64,000 nt of DNA from Gelatoporia subvermispora B. Taxonomy: Eukaryota; Basidiomycota; Agaricomycetes; Polyporales; Gelatoporiaceae. The DNA is taken from contig KB445791.1 of the NCBI GenBank assembly GCA_000320605.2, forward strand, positions 328,272-392,271, read 5' to 3'. The position numbers and the translations under genes are program-made. Each line of letters opens with the position of its first letter. The stretch's first letter is position 1. Below the pieces are notes generated by a model. The model did not search any database. It saw nothing but the letters and a program-made list of their open reading frames with translations, and had not been told where the DNA came from. Shown here in pieces: positions 23,301 to 35,702 of this stretch.

Positions 23301-24595
23301 CACGTGGCGTACCGCCGGCATCACTGCGCAAGCGGAGGGCTGTCAGTACGTTAGTCATACTTGTAAAACAAGCCTCGAAAACTCCCTCGGCCCAGATCAC
23401 AACTTCGGTATGCCATCTATGGCGGTTTGCGTGCGCTAGGGAGTCGGACTTGCTAAGCGGGGGGAGTTCGGCATCATGCAGGAGAAGTTCAGGATCATTC
23501 TGGATCACAAGGCGAACGATACCGATCGCAATTGGTTGCGCATTCCTGTTGCATTGTTCTCAGCACCCGGAGCTTGCTGGAATTCGGTGTGCAAAATTAC
23601 CTGTAACTCTTATTCACGTTTCCTTGAACCCACGAACCACAAGAAAACAGTTTCTTATGTGGAAATGTGTGTGCGGAGTTTAATTGCGGGGATACCTACC
23701 TGATCGGGATATTCGAAGTTCCGCGAGCACAATTCTCCGTCGTGAAGTGAAGTGATTCTCACACTTAATGTTGGCCCCAAAGGTCGGCAAAGGGTATCGT
23801 CTAACCCCGAAACGCTGCAAGAACAGACCAGACGCTCAAACCAGCGTTTCCCTCCGCCGCTGTCTGATCGATGGTGGGGAAACGCGGTTACGTGGATTAG
23901 ACGATCCGCCAATGTGACTGATTTTCATTTCTTGGTTCCCCGCCATGTCTAGCGTCTGTGGGTGGCGTCGTGTGCGGGTCCTGAGGGCCTTGACGCAGGC
24001 TCGCCAACTCAGCGTGTCTAGCCTGCTGGGAGGACATCATGAGACCGAGTCAGCCGTAGGCGCTGATATCGGGGCGAGTGACGTTCGACTCAGGCTAGCC
24101 GCATGCGGGAACCAGGAGGCTGGACATAAATCAAAAAGGCAAACTCGGGAGAGAATTCCGGGCAGTGGAAAATTCGACGAGTTCTGGACAAGATGGATGG
24201 GTGCGTCGACTCGGATTGGGCCAGCATCAGACAAGGGCCAGCGTGCGGCTTTGCGGCTGCGGCTCTCTGCGGCTCGTGCCTGTACCCGGCGGTCCCAAGC
24301 CCAAGCCTGCATCGAATTCGAATCCAAACCGCGACTTGCTCTCCGGAATGGTTCGCAGAACTCCTCGTCTGCTTCCTCTCTGGATCTTTCCCTCGACCCA
24401 TTCAAAACTGCGTAGATCGCCGTCGCTCTCTCCCCTTGACATCCTCCACTCCCATTCGGCGCCTGCCACTCTCGCCGATCTCCCCTTTGCATTGTATATC
24501 TTTGCCCGTTCCTCTTTAGTGTCCCCTCGTCTGTGCCTCCGAGGGCCTGCCACAGGACGGCCGCCTTAACTCTGCGGACTCCTTCCTCTTGCCTC
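20392..24595. other. Sparse 4.2-kb region without an assignable gene
   Basis: Open stretches flanked by splice-like sites exist but I could not join or name them: plus 21031-21381 (AIDRASGAELSTFVYSRAP), minus 21330-21250 (RVWEYTDPIFLRDVV), minus 23508-23194 (RHRWHTEVVIWAEGVFEACF), plus 22860-22935 (VREFKIALLEELTRSRHF). There are no long terminal repeats or transposase motifs that I can see by eye. The last few hundred bases are probably the 5' region of the HMG-box gene. Confidence 0.35.
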
Positions 24596-26292
24596 ATGAG
24601 TCGCAATACTGCGGGCGCGCATCTGAACATCTCTGGCAACGTTCGCCAGATAGAACGAGACGACTCTTCGAGGCACGACAGAGAAGGCTCTATATCTGGC
24701 TCAGAGAGTTCCGGTTACGCACACCACCTATATGGTAGAGATGACTTCGACCACGCAGGTACGCAACGTGTAATATTATGCCTAGTGATACAAATAACAT
24801 TCGTATTCACAGAAGACTATGACCCCCACCTTGCCTTAACGTCGCAAACATTGAACGCGGACGGCACGCCGAAACGTCCTATGAATGCATTCATGATCTT
24901 CGCTCGCAAGCGTCGACCCGAAATCTCTGCCGCCAACCAAATGATGCGCACTGGAGACATCAGCAAGGTTCTGAGCAAAGAGTGGAACACGATGGACATG
25001 GTACGTAGCGTCTCCAAGCCGGCAAAAGCGACGGCATGCTGACATGGAGTCAGTCGGAGAAGAAGTTCTACCTAGACCAAGCTAAGAAACTAAAGGACAA
25101 TTTCAACAGCAAGTATCCAGACTACGTCTACCGTCGAAGGCCAAATAACTCGCGGAAGAAGCGTAAGCCGGATGCCGGGCAGCAGTCGCCGACAGATGCC
25201 TCTCCCCCCGGCGAGATAGATGATATGTCTCTCGAAGAGCTTTCTCCCGTCGAAGGTGAAGATGCAGCCATACAGCCCTCCCCTCATGATCATCAATATC
25301 CACGTTCTCATCTACTCGGAGCATCGCTGTCGTATGAGGGCGCCGACAGTCTCACAACATCGCATGCTCCTTCCGTATATGATTACCCTGTCCCAGAGCT
25401 GCCCTCCGGCCCATTTGGCCACCATCCTGCCTCTCGCATCCACCACACTGAGTCCTCTTTATCAGCGGCCAATGTGCACCAGTCACGAATGTCCTCGTTC
25501 GGTATACCCGGTTCGATTCCCGCAGGGTATCATCCTCATTCCGTGCATCATGGCCAACCCTCGACGTCATCGTCGTACGCTTCCGACGCGCATGCGAACA
25601 ACCACAATCCCTGGGATTCTGCGCGTGCACCCAGTCGAGCTGATCAGTCGCGTAATTGGCCCCCGTTGCCCGCAATTGATGTGAATGCAGCACGATATAG
25701 ACAAGCCAACACCTCTGCAGTGTCTCATAGCAGAGGCGATTCCTATTCTCCTCAGCTACATCAACGGTCCTGGTCTGCCACGAGCTCCACACCATCGAGC
25801 GGTTCTACTCCGTCGACAACACACTATCCGAATGCAAATGCAGCGTTTCCGACGCTTACTTCGGCCTTCTTTCCTAGCTCCTCGCCGACAGAGCGGAGCG
25901 TAGACATGGCGCCATCACCTACTTCGAACTCAACGCACTCTCCGGAATATTTCCGGCCACCTTCGCAAATGTCACGTCGCATGTCCTCTGCAGACAGATC
26001 TGGAAGTAGTGTACACGAGCACGTTAATTTCCAAGGTTCCCCGACGATCTCCCAGCAGGGCGCGGCGTTTGTCTCGGCGCCTCAATCCGCGGGTCAGTGG
26101 CCGACACAGTACGGCGCTCGCGGTCCACAGACTTTTCAACGTATGCCGCCTGCATTACATCCGATCTCGACATATCCAAATCAGCCCTCATCTGCAACGT
26201 CAACGTCGCCATCGAGTTCGAGCTCCGGGCCACACTCAGCTACGCAAATGGGATATTGGGAGAGGAACAGATTTGATTCGAGCGGGCGCTAG
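24596..26292 (+). CDS. HMG-box transcription factor
   Basis: Three exons: 24596-24758, 24813-25000 and 25054-26292 (529 aa). A single HMG box spans about residues 74-142: PKRPMNAFMIFARKRRPEI begins helix 1, followed by SKVLSKEWNTM and KKFYLDQAKKLKDNF, then a basic segment YRRRPNNSRKKRKP that probably serves as nuclear localisation signal. The PMNAFMIFAR signature is that of sequence-specific (SOX/MATA) HMG proteins such as basidiomycete Pcc1-like and Rox1-like regulators. The remaining ~390 residues are low complexity, rich in Ser, Pro, His and Gln, as in transactivation regions. The start at 24596 is the first ATG after a long stop-rich leader; an upstream exon cannot be excluded. Confidence 0.9.
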
Positions 26293-28513
26293 GCCCGGTA
26301 CGTTTCCTTCATGGCTCCCTCGTATTGACCATCGCCATCTACGCATTGCTCTCCTCCATGTATTATGATATCTCACCCATCAGCTTACACGCTCTCCTCA
26401 GCTTTGCACTGGACCTTGCGCATATATCGTGTGTTGTTCCTGTATCTGACACATACATCGCTTCTATTTCTTTCTGTCGACTTTTGCTCGGATGCTACAC
26501 TGTGCTATGTAACCGTTTATCGTACATGTCGCTTTGATGGGCATAGATCCATGTACTTACGGAGTGCGTTGTTCCAGCGCCAAAAAGTATAATGAAGTCT
26601 GTCAGAATTAGCGTCCTCATAGGCGGCGGGCACCGTACACGCGTTCAATCGCCGAACGGAGACGGTAGCGCAACAGCTGGAGTGACTCGCCGTCTGCGCA
26701 TCCAAGTCGGTGATACGCACAAGAGCGTTTACACAAGTCCCGAGTCCGACTGCTGGCATCGTCGGTGAAAGCATCCGCGTACCACGGGATGCACCACCTT
26801 CGGGAGCTCGCCGTGATTCAGGCGGAGGCTAATTCGGGCCCGCTGGGAATCAGTCCCGAGGAGCGCGACCCTGTGCATCACCGGGAGACCCGCGAACATC
26901 CGCCACATGAAGAAGGCGCATCGACCACGCGCGGCGTCTGCGCGAGCCCAGGTCCTGAACGCATGGAAAAAGGGTCGCTTCCTGAGCGGGTGGGGAGCAC
27001 TCGGGGGGGTCCCATGAGTGCGAAAGGCGTGTGCTGCCGAGTCTTCTGTAGCGAGACTTTTGGGACTTTGCCGTGGCGGAAGCATGCATGCAGAGAAATG
27101 CCCCCGCGCGTCGAGGAATTCTGGATGCGGTTGAGGGCGCGCCAGCAGACGCTCCGAGTTTCCGCGCCGCTGGACAAACTCCTCCGGATGTAGCGTGCTG
27201 ATTGACAACGCACGTACATGAGCGGCGCTTCTCGCGGGTGCCTCCCACCGAGACAAAGTCGCTACACATGCCGATTGGACGAAGTAGGCACGAGCGGGAT
27301 TGCGGGAGGGCTTCACCTGTACGGCATGCTTCATCAACCCTGCGTTCACATCATTATGCAGGACAGCCCGACGCCCGACAGTGGATGACAGTGAGCCCAT
27401 GATAATGGTTCAGGACACGGTGACCGATGGTAGCGTGGTCGTGTGTGCACCTAAACAAGCACAGCTTCTTGGCTGCGCAGGAACATCGTCAAAAAGCCTC
27501 TTGTCCGCTACAATGGTTATTCCTTACCAACCAGTGCCAATGAGTCGGCTTTAGCATCAGACAATGCCTGCGTGAGTGCCACACGAGAAGCCGTGGAGCG
27601 TGTGCGTATGCTGCGGAGTACCGATAGCCAAGGGTAACATAGCCTTCTAAACGACCGACCGAGACACGAAGACGTACATAGCTGGACAGAGAAGCCGTTG
27701 TCGCACTTTCAGATCCCAGGCAAGGCCTTGCTAGTCGTCCTTTGCGATGGCATGGGCAGCATAGGACTTTGTTCCTCTCGCAGTAATACAAGACCGTCGG
27801 GCGTGCGTCATTATGTGTGCACGTCCACCTCCTTGTACCTAACTCCTCTCATGACAGTGTACACCACCTACTTCATTAGGAATGTATGTTTCGTTGTAGG
27901 CGAAAACTTGTTCCTAGCGGTTCACTGGCCATCAGCGCTTCAGCAATCGGGGCGTGCACTTTCCTAAAGAGCCCGGGGCTAGTCTTCGCGCCAATCGTAG
28001 AGGTGACTTTTACAATTTCCCGCACTTCGGAAGCTGTTATGCACTGTCGCCGTGAGGATTTGCATGTCTTGCTCAGTACTGGCTGTTGCCAGGCCACTGA
28101 GCTGTGCAGTAGATTATACATAGCACTTGAGTCTTCATGCGTTTTGAGATGATGATAAGCGTGTCCGGGTGCAGTGCCAGGGCGTCAAGCATGGCGGGAA
28201 GGATAACCCTTGTCCAAGAAACTGGGTTGTTGAAGTGGAAGTCGAATTGAGGAAGAATAGTGCAGATTATTGAAGCTTAGTGTTGTCTCTCGACGTAAAC
28301 TCGCTAGAGGTCGCCGTGAATCTGTGTCGTCGTTGTCGTTGCAGAGAGGCTGTCCAAAGTCAGGATCGGCGACTGATGCGCGCGACCGAGCCTCCACATC
28401 ACCAACCGTGTTGATCAATATGAGACGAGTCTCTACCGCTCGACCTCCTGTAGCTCTCGCCTTCAACCATCATCATTACCCCCAGGTTCATTGAGCGATA
28501 CGAAGACCACGAA
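26293..28513. other. Intergenic, with one long unexplained minus-strand frame
   Basis: 2.2 kb between the HMG and SDR genes. The stretch 26729-27400 is open on the minus strand for 223 codons, but other frames there are also open (plus 26765-27193), which is typical of GC-rich non-coding or antisense DNA, and I see no domain. Toward 28180-28500 is probably the SDR promoter. Confidence 0.4.
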
Positions 28514-29818
28514 ATGGCCCCAACACCACATGTCCAGCCGGTCGTGGATTCAACCGCTGTGTTCAAGCCGAACTTGTTCAAGGGGAAGGTGCTCTTCTGC
28601 ACCGGCGGCGGCTCGGGGATCTGCAAAGCAATGACTGAGGCCGTGGTATGAGTTACATTTCCTGTTCGTTGCGTTCGTCCCTGATGGACGATGGCGAAAG
28701 ATGCGGCATGGCGCGAGCGCGACGATCGTCGGACGGAAGTGAGCATCCATATGGCGTTCAGTATGCACAGACATCCCATGATTTCTGCATCACAGGCTCG
28801 ATCGACTCGCTCAGGCGGCCGAAGAGCTCTCAAAGGCCACTGGCCAGCAGTGCATGCCCGCGCAAGCTGATGTCAGGCAATTCAACCAGCTCCAAGACGC
28901 GGTGGCGAAGACAATCGAGAGGTTTGGAAAGATAGACTTCGTCATCTGCGGTCAGTAACGAAGAGAACGTCTAGTTTGCGACCAGTCTGAACCTATTTAC
29001 TCCTCAGGTGCTGCCGGGAACTTCTTGGCACCCATTGACGGTCTATCCGTGAATGGTTTCAAGACTGTCATTGAGATTGATACCGTATGATACTCCAAAT
29101 CGCTGGACATAAGAACTTCTGACCTGAACCGATTCCAAACGCTTTCCAATTTTCCCTCAGATCGGAACTTATAACACAATAAAGGCTACTCTGCACCACA
29201 TTCGTGCCTCCAAAGGTTCATACATCCACGTCAGCGCTACGCTGCACTACAAAGGCACGTATTTCTACAATGCAGTAGAGGAGGCATTCACTGACTGCTG
29301 GTTCGGTTAGGTACTCCGTACCAAGTGCATGTCTCTGCCGCGAAGGCGGCTGTTGATGCCAGTGCGTTCCACCCGGCATGCGTATCCGAGTGTAGACTGA
29401 ATCAAGAACTTGACGATAGCATCCGCTGTGCTCGCGGTAGAGGAAGGTCCCCACGTAAGTTCCCCGCCGGTCTTCTCCGTCCATTTCAAAGCCTCACATA
29501 CGGCCCCGCTCTCAGGGCGTCCGCTCAAACGTCATCGCGCCTGGCCCCATAGGCGGGACAGAGGGCATGGATCGTCTCTCGCCTAAAGGTCCCGCGCAGC
29601 AGAGTGTGTACCCCAGGCTGCCCGCGGGCCGGCTGGGCGATGTGCGCGACATCGCAAACGCGACTGTGTTCCTGTTCAGCGATGCGGCGAGCTTTGTCAC
29701 TGGGCAAGTCATCGTCGTCGACGGCGGACACGAGCACCTGCGCGGGCCCAGTCTCCCGTACCCCGAGTCGGTCCTCGACCCGAACACGTTCAAGCACATG
29801 ATCAAGCCGCGCTTGTGA
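28514..29818 (+). CDS. SPS19: Short-chain dehydrogenase, peroxisomal 2,4-dienoyl-CoA reductase type
   Basis: Eight exons: 28514-28645, 28701-28738, 28796-28950, 29008-29084, 29161-29254, 29311-29361, 29420-29454 and 29516-29818 (294 aa). The NADPH-binding motif TGGGSGI follows KVLFC, and [13 protein letters not shown] and [10 protein letters not shown] are the next Rossmann signatures. [25 protein letters not shown] carries the region of the SDR active-site Lys, with HVSAAKA as in Sps19/DECR2. [20 protein letters not shown] and [11 protein letters not shown] complete the fold. These enzymes reduce 2,4-dienoyl-CoA in peroxisomal beta-oxidation of unsaturated fatty acids. The protein ends in -PRL, close to the PTS1 peroxisome signal. 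The intron 29255-29310 only works with a GC donor (GCACGT); no GT donor keeps the conserved frame. Confidence 0.88.
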
Positions 29819-32800
29819 GCTCGATGGTGTGACAGCGCCTTGTCCACTGGGAAGGCGTATTTACATATGGAGGCGTCAATTATTACTTCTACTTGTCATG
29901 TGTTCTGTACGACTCTGTTCAATTGGCTGCTATGTACAACATGACTGGACTAGTTATTCTCGCCATGCGTATGACTACGGCCAGCTAAGCTGCATACTGC
30001 GTTCGAGGACATAGCACAAACAGCGAGAAGATAACCTTTGGACTAAACACGTCCATTAAGCTCATATTTTCGGATATATACTCGTGAAAGAAGGGTGCCC
30101 ATCTCACCAGCTTCCAAGCCAGACTGTGAGTTTTTCTCTGAGTGTTGACATGGGTTGTTACCCCACGAAGTGCCATTACTCGGCTGAGAGCTTCTCCGGA
30201 ACTCACCTGTGAAGGCAAGCAGCAGCCTGCCGATTGGTCTGGCCCGGGAAGCTCGAGGGAACTTGCACCTCGCCAGGAGTCGAATATCCACGAGCTAAGG
30301 GGACGAGACATGGCCTCGCGATTCACCGCATCGAAGCAGTGGAAGGTGTGTGGCATGTGAGCGGACCGGCCCTCGGGGCGGACTCGAGGAACAAGAGTCC
30401 TACAGAACGGAACCAGAGAGTTCCCTGGAAGACATGTGGCGAGCGGCCTGTCTGGCGTGTATATGTTCGGGTCTGAGTGCGGGAACAGGAACAACGTTTG
30501 AGATTTGGAGTGGCATTGGCTCTGCATAAGGCGTGCGACCATCAGATGACCCTCAATGTGGTCGGAGGGGTGGGATAGTGATGCCTGGATGTCGCGGGCG
30601 CAGCGAGTCGGAATGGCTATGACGGTGCGAAGCACGATGGCGTGGATGCCAAGGTGGCCACGGGACGTGCGAGGATACTTTCTCGGCTGCCCGGCGATCG
30701 AGTGAGAAGGCCTCGCAAGCAATCCGAAGAGTCTCGAGACAGGGTCTGTTATCAAAACAGCGGGTGTCGTGTCACAGTGAGCAGCGCGGAACATCACAGG
30801 CAGGGGCGGCCCGAGGAGTTACCCATGGGCCATGTTCGATCGCTCGATAACGGGCAGAGAAAGCGACCCTTCGTGCGACGGTCGCATCTGCGCACGGCCC
30901 GATGACGATGAAGGACGCTGGAACTGATGTTCGGCACTAGAAGGCGGGCGTGTAGCCTTTCGAGGAGCATCTGCTGGGCCCGGGGAAACTGCCCGTGACT
31001 GGGACACAACAGAGCCTAGAAGAGGCGTGGAGTCAGAGGGATGATTGCACATGGATAGATCCGTATCCGGACAGTGAGACGAACCGAGAGGAGCAAACTT
31101 GTTAAAAATCCGGAAATCAATAAACCAATTTTAACGTCCTACACACAGTATTCGAAGGGAACGGTCTGTTAGTCCGAGACTAGTGCCAGTGACGCCCAAA
31201 AATTGTCATTGATCTACACACCTGACGGCTTCCAGTCACAGTAAGTTTGGCAGATACAATGAGATCCAGCGGACTTTAAGTGATTGTGTTTCTGCACAGC
31301 TCGGAGCCACGGTGGCCTTGAACCACTCTTATCGATAGTAGGAACCAGTGACCTGTTACTTGCCCAAGTTGTCACCAAACCCTGGTGCAATTTGCCGTGA
31401 GCCGTCGGCCCTCGACCATCTATACCAAGTTGAGCAGTAATTCAGCTAGGGGGAATGTCGGTGTATCGCATGTGGTCTGCGCTTCAAGCTCAACCATATG
31501 CCATAAAAAACGGCTCCCGATGATCTGATTGCACTCAGATAGAAAGTTTGTGCATTTAGGGCATAGATGTTGAGAAGGAACGCGCCATCCTGGCGATTGT
31601 CAATTCAGCGCACCGAGGAAAAGCCGAGGCTGCGCATCGCTTTTTGCTACATTCGTCCGTGGATGCAGGGATGTCGTCCTCATCACCATTGTATTTTACA
31701 CTCGGAGGAATGGCATGCCTTGGGGAGCGGAGAAAGTCAGGAAACAGAACATCTGCCGGACAGCGCTGCCAAAAGAAGTGACCGCCACAACCATCCCGCT
31801 TCAGGCTGCTTCAGGGCAGGTCGAGTCGCGTCGCGTTTGGTACACGCGTTTCGTGTTGAGGTGTCGTGACCTACTTCCAATCCTTATCGATAACCGCATC
31901 AAGTCAAGGATAACGCAGATTCAACCACGCACAAACATCCGCTAATGCGGGCATGGGCATCCTTCAAGCCCTTAAACATTCGAGCGAACGCTTGATAGAC
32001 CGAACGTTCAATCGATTGACCTTTCTTCTCCCACATAACTATATTGGGATCCTCGGAGAAACTCCCCTGCTATGCCCGAGTGATGGGTGTATGATGCCAG
32101 TGATCCATCGGCAAGGGAAATCTCCTATAGACGACCACAGCTGGATTGGTTGAAGGTGTGCTTAGAGTTCGCGCGGCACCACGCGAGACGGCGTCATGTA
32201 CCTGAGGTACAGTACGCCGATCCAGGGTGAGGAACGTATGCCGGCACTGGTCTGAAGATACACATGCTGGTGTGTGAGCACCTTGAGGTAGGAATAGCAC
32301 TGGGATGGATGTGCTGACAGTGCTTACACACGCCACTAAGATCACGTTATAGTACTCCGGACTCACAGCATAAACGGATGCGCAAGTATGTAGTATGTCA
32401 CGTCTGGTGCGGCCAAAGTATGTGCGCATTCGCCAGTCACTCTTGATATTTATTTTGCGTACCTTGAGGTCTTGACAGCCTTGCTATTTCTAGGATCTAC
32501 CAGCTCTAGTCGCGGAGGCCACGAAACGAGGATACTGCGGAGGTATGCGCTCTTCGAGATGCGTAGAGAAGAGTGAAGAGCATGCTTCGAGATGCTTGTG
32601 TTGCGTGCTAAAGAAGTCCGTACACCGCATCACGTTGTTTTCGGTGTAGGAATGCTGATGCTGAAGGCTACCCCTGGTCGCCCGGAACCTTCCCTGCTGC
32701 ATAATTCTCCGGCTGGCAGCAGCTCCGTCATCTACGCTCGAATTTCTACCGCCCTTACAGTCATGTAGTACCTGAGTTCTCGTACGAACGCGTGTACGGC

Positions 32801-35702
32801 GGCCGTTCATCGTGTTCCACATCGCTGAAAGCTTCGCGGTTCGGCGGGTGGCTGTCTCGAAAAGGCAGTTTGTGCACTTTGTCAGCTGCCTCCCGTCGAG
32901 TCTAGCGGTCACGAGACCTTCCCTAATGGCGTGTACCTTCATAGCCCATCTCTCATCGAGATGGCAGCCTACTCCGTTACCGCTCTGTATGTTCGACATC
33001 GAAATGATACCACGTGTAAGTAGACCTATCTGCATTAGCCCACCTTCATTATTCATACCGCCCCAACGTCGTAACGTCGCTCATAGACAGCACACGCAAC
33101 ACAGTATCTCCACGCGCGCCGGACAATCCTCGGTAGCCCATCGCTCGCCCGAGCATTGATATTCTAGACAGTCAGCGTAGCGACCGGCGAATTTCCCCCC
33201 CTGCTTCTTCTCCGAAGTTACGCTTTCAAGGCGCTTCCGATCAGCCTTCTGCGGCGTACACCACCGCAATGATTATACGTTGACGATGACTGCCCTGTAC
33301 AAGGAATTCCTCAATCTAACGTACGTACAGTTAGTTCCCAATATAATACGCACACCCAACTACTTTGTCTATGATCCACCGTGATGGAGGGAGAGGGGAC
33401 GAGACATGATGCTCCCGTGCATCTTGATTCAAGGAAGGTAATGCACTGTACAACGCATGCGGCAAAGATGTCGCAGGATGAACTACTGAATGTGTGCGGT
33501 AGAAGTTTGTAAGTATTCCCTGACACTGTTTGGTCCTCGTCATATAAGGCTTCCCTGTCACTCGTCTCCGTTGCAGCGCCGAAGGGCAATCCGCACATGG
33601 GTAGCGCTATTCCCATCTTCAATCGCGAACATTGAACCTAAACTTTGTGGGATACGCTACTCTTCGAGGTAACACATAATCCATCTTCGGTAGTCACGTC
33701 TCACTCGCGCCGTCTGCTGACTCGCAGTGTGTTGCACGGGTCAATCCATTGATTCTTGCATATTCTTATGAACTATTCCATTTGCTCAGATATTCCCACT
33801 ACCTGTGTCGGAGACACGCAAGCTCCGGGCGTCATACTGCAATTGGGGAACCTCAGGCCGTAGCTATGTCATTCGCTTTCACGTATCATGCTTCCTACAT
33901 GTGTCGTTGCAATAAGCATGATGCCCGCGCGGATACCCGGTCAACGGCGCGGGGATCCATTTATCTTCGCTGAGTAGTTTGCCGAAGAATTTCAATAACA
34001 TACCAGAAACTTAGCAGTCTCCGACCCCTATCTTTCAGCGCAGCATTTTGCGTTTCCGTCAAGTTAGTTCAGAGCAAAATTCTGCGCCGAACAGATAGTC
34101 TTGATCCTACAAGAATTGTATACGCGATGTCGAACTCGAAACGGGACCATACACGGGAAGGTGGACGCTCTACAGCTTAGACGTAAAGGGATACCTACAT
34201 TCCGTGAGACGCAACTTCTGATATTGCTGTTCTAGGGGCGCCATGTTGCTCGGTGCAAGTTCTTTGGAAGTCTGCGCCTACGAGGCGCTCCACAGTCGGC
34301 TAGTCAGAGCCGCCGAACTCAAGCGTCTCGCTGGCGGTGACTGCACGACTCCAACCCTAGCGAGGTGCCGTGAATGCTGACAACAACCGGAGACCCTGAC
34401 AGTATAGTGCCAGAGCGTACTGGGGCTTTGATATACTCAAGGAGAGACGATAGCAATTTGCACAGCGCCCTCGTCTATTTTCGAAATGACTGTCTGATTA
34501 TGAATACCCTACCGGCGGTTGCGCACAATATTGCCTTCCTCGGGTTCTGTTACAGTCGAGAATATCTGCGGTACATCATCAGATACGGTGTGCCCCCTTC
34601 CCTCTATCGGTAGCGTCAGTTGAGGTAGTCTTTGCATATTAATGGCCGTTTGTAACAGATATGAGTGGCATCATGCAGCTCTTCACGTCTACATCAACAT
34701 GCAGAGTCTGATGGAAGAGAGTGAGCCGCTCTGAACCCCTTATAGGTGCTGTCATCTACGAGCCGCTCATTTACCTTCGATATTCTGGGGCGCCGGATAT
34801 ATCCAGGTATTGGCTGGGTGGGAGGTGGAACTATAGGCGTTCACACATTATGAGACGCAAGCTCCTACTCAATTTCACCTCCTCAGGTCCCGGTCGGCTG
34901 CGCAAAGTGAGATGCTCGTTCTAACGCAGAACAGCGTAGATTCAAGGCGCATCAAATGGCCGTCACGCACTGCCAATATAATGAAGACCATCGTGGAGTA
35001 GTATTGAACTCCCTCCACGATTCTATCGGTGTTTTCTGCAATTGCAGCTCGTATCGGGTATGATTCGGACTTGCGCATCACGGCATGGTAAAATTTGACC
35101 AATTATGTAAAGTCTCTCTCTTCGCAAATGTCATCGGGACGAACACGCGCCTCGCCCGCCTCCTCTTCCCCTGTTCGCCAATAATCCTGACCATGTGCCG
35201 TGGAAATACAGGCTCTCGTCCGAAGTCACATCTGCGCCACGCCAGTGTTGACGCCTGAGGGATATAGTGCTTCCCAGACGCGCGGTTGTATCAGTTGGCG
35301 CAATCAACATACACGCGGAGTCATCAATGCTAAACCGAGAGAGCTGCCCACGCGTTTGGCCCCTCATGGTGATATCGATGACCGCGTCCACGGTAGGTCT
35401 CCATTACTTCCGTATACAATCCTAGGGCAAATATGAGCCAGGAGATCAACGCTCGGTACTTCGGGCAGTCTCTGGACATCATATTGAGCACGCACGCGGC
35501 ACCAGTGCAGGATGTTTCCACGGAATGCGGAGAGTTACCATATGTGGAATGCTGTGGCTTAGTCACGACCCTAACCCCGGCCACTTGTCTCAAGCCGGTG
35601 TCATGTACTGTCATGTGGCACCTTGGTTGAATTTGAGGCCACTCAGTCAAGCACTCTATTCGCGGCATCACAAGAACATCAACGATCTGTCTATATCCAG
35701 CG
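29819..35702. other. 5.9-kb region with no assignable gene
   Basis: I see no recognisable coding exon, tRNA or transposon domain. The longest open frame is minus 30797-29985 (270 codons); it lacks any family signature and the plus strand opposite is also partly open. Others are minus 33056-32490 (188 codons) and short frames elsewhere. Sequence from 31050 on is AT-richer with frequent stops in all frames. It could be degenerate transposon DNA, heterochromatin or lineage-specific genes. Confidence 0.45.

Noticed and set aside
26729..27400. 223-codon minus-strand frame as a gene
   Set aside because: No domain, unusual composition (His/Arg/Pro), and two other overlapping frames are open in the same GC-rich patch. 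Kept only as a remark.
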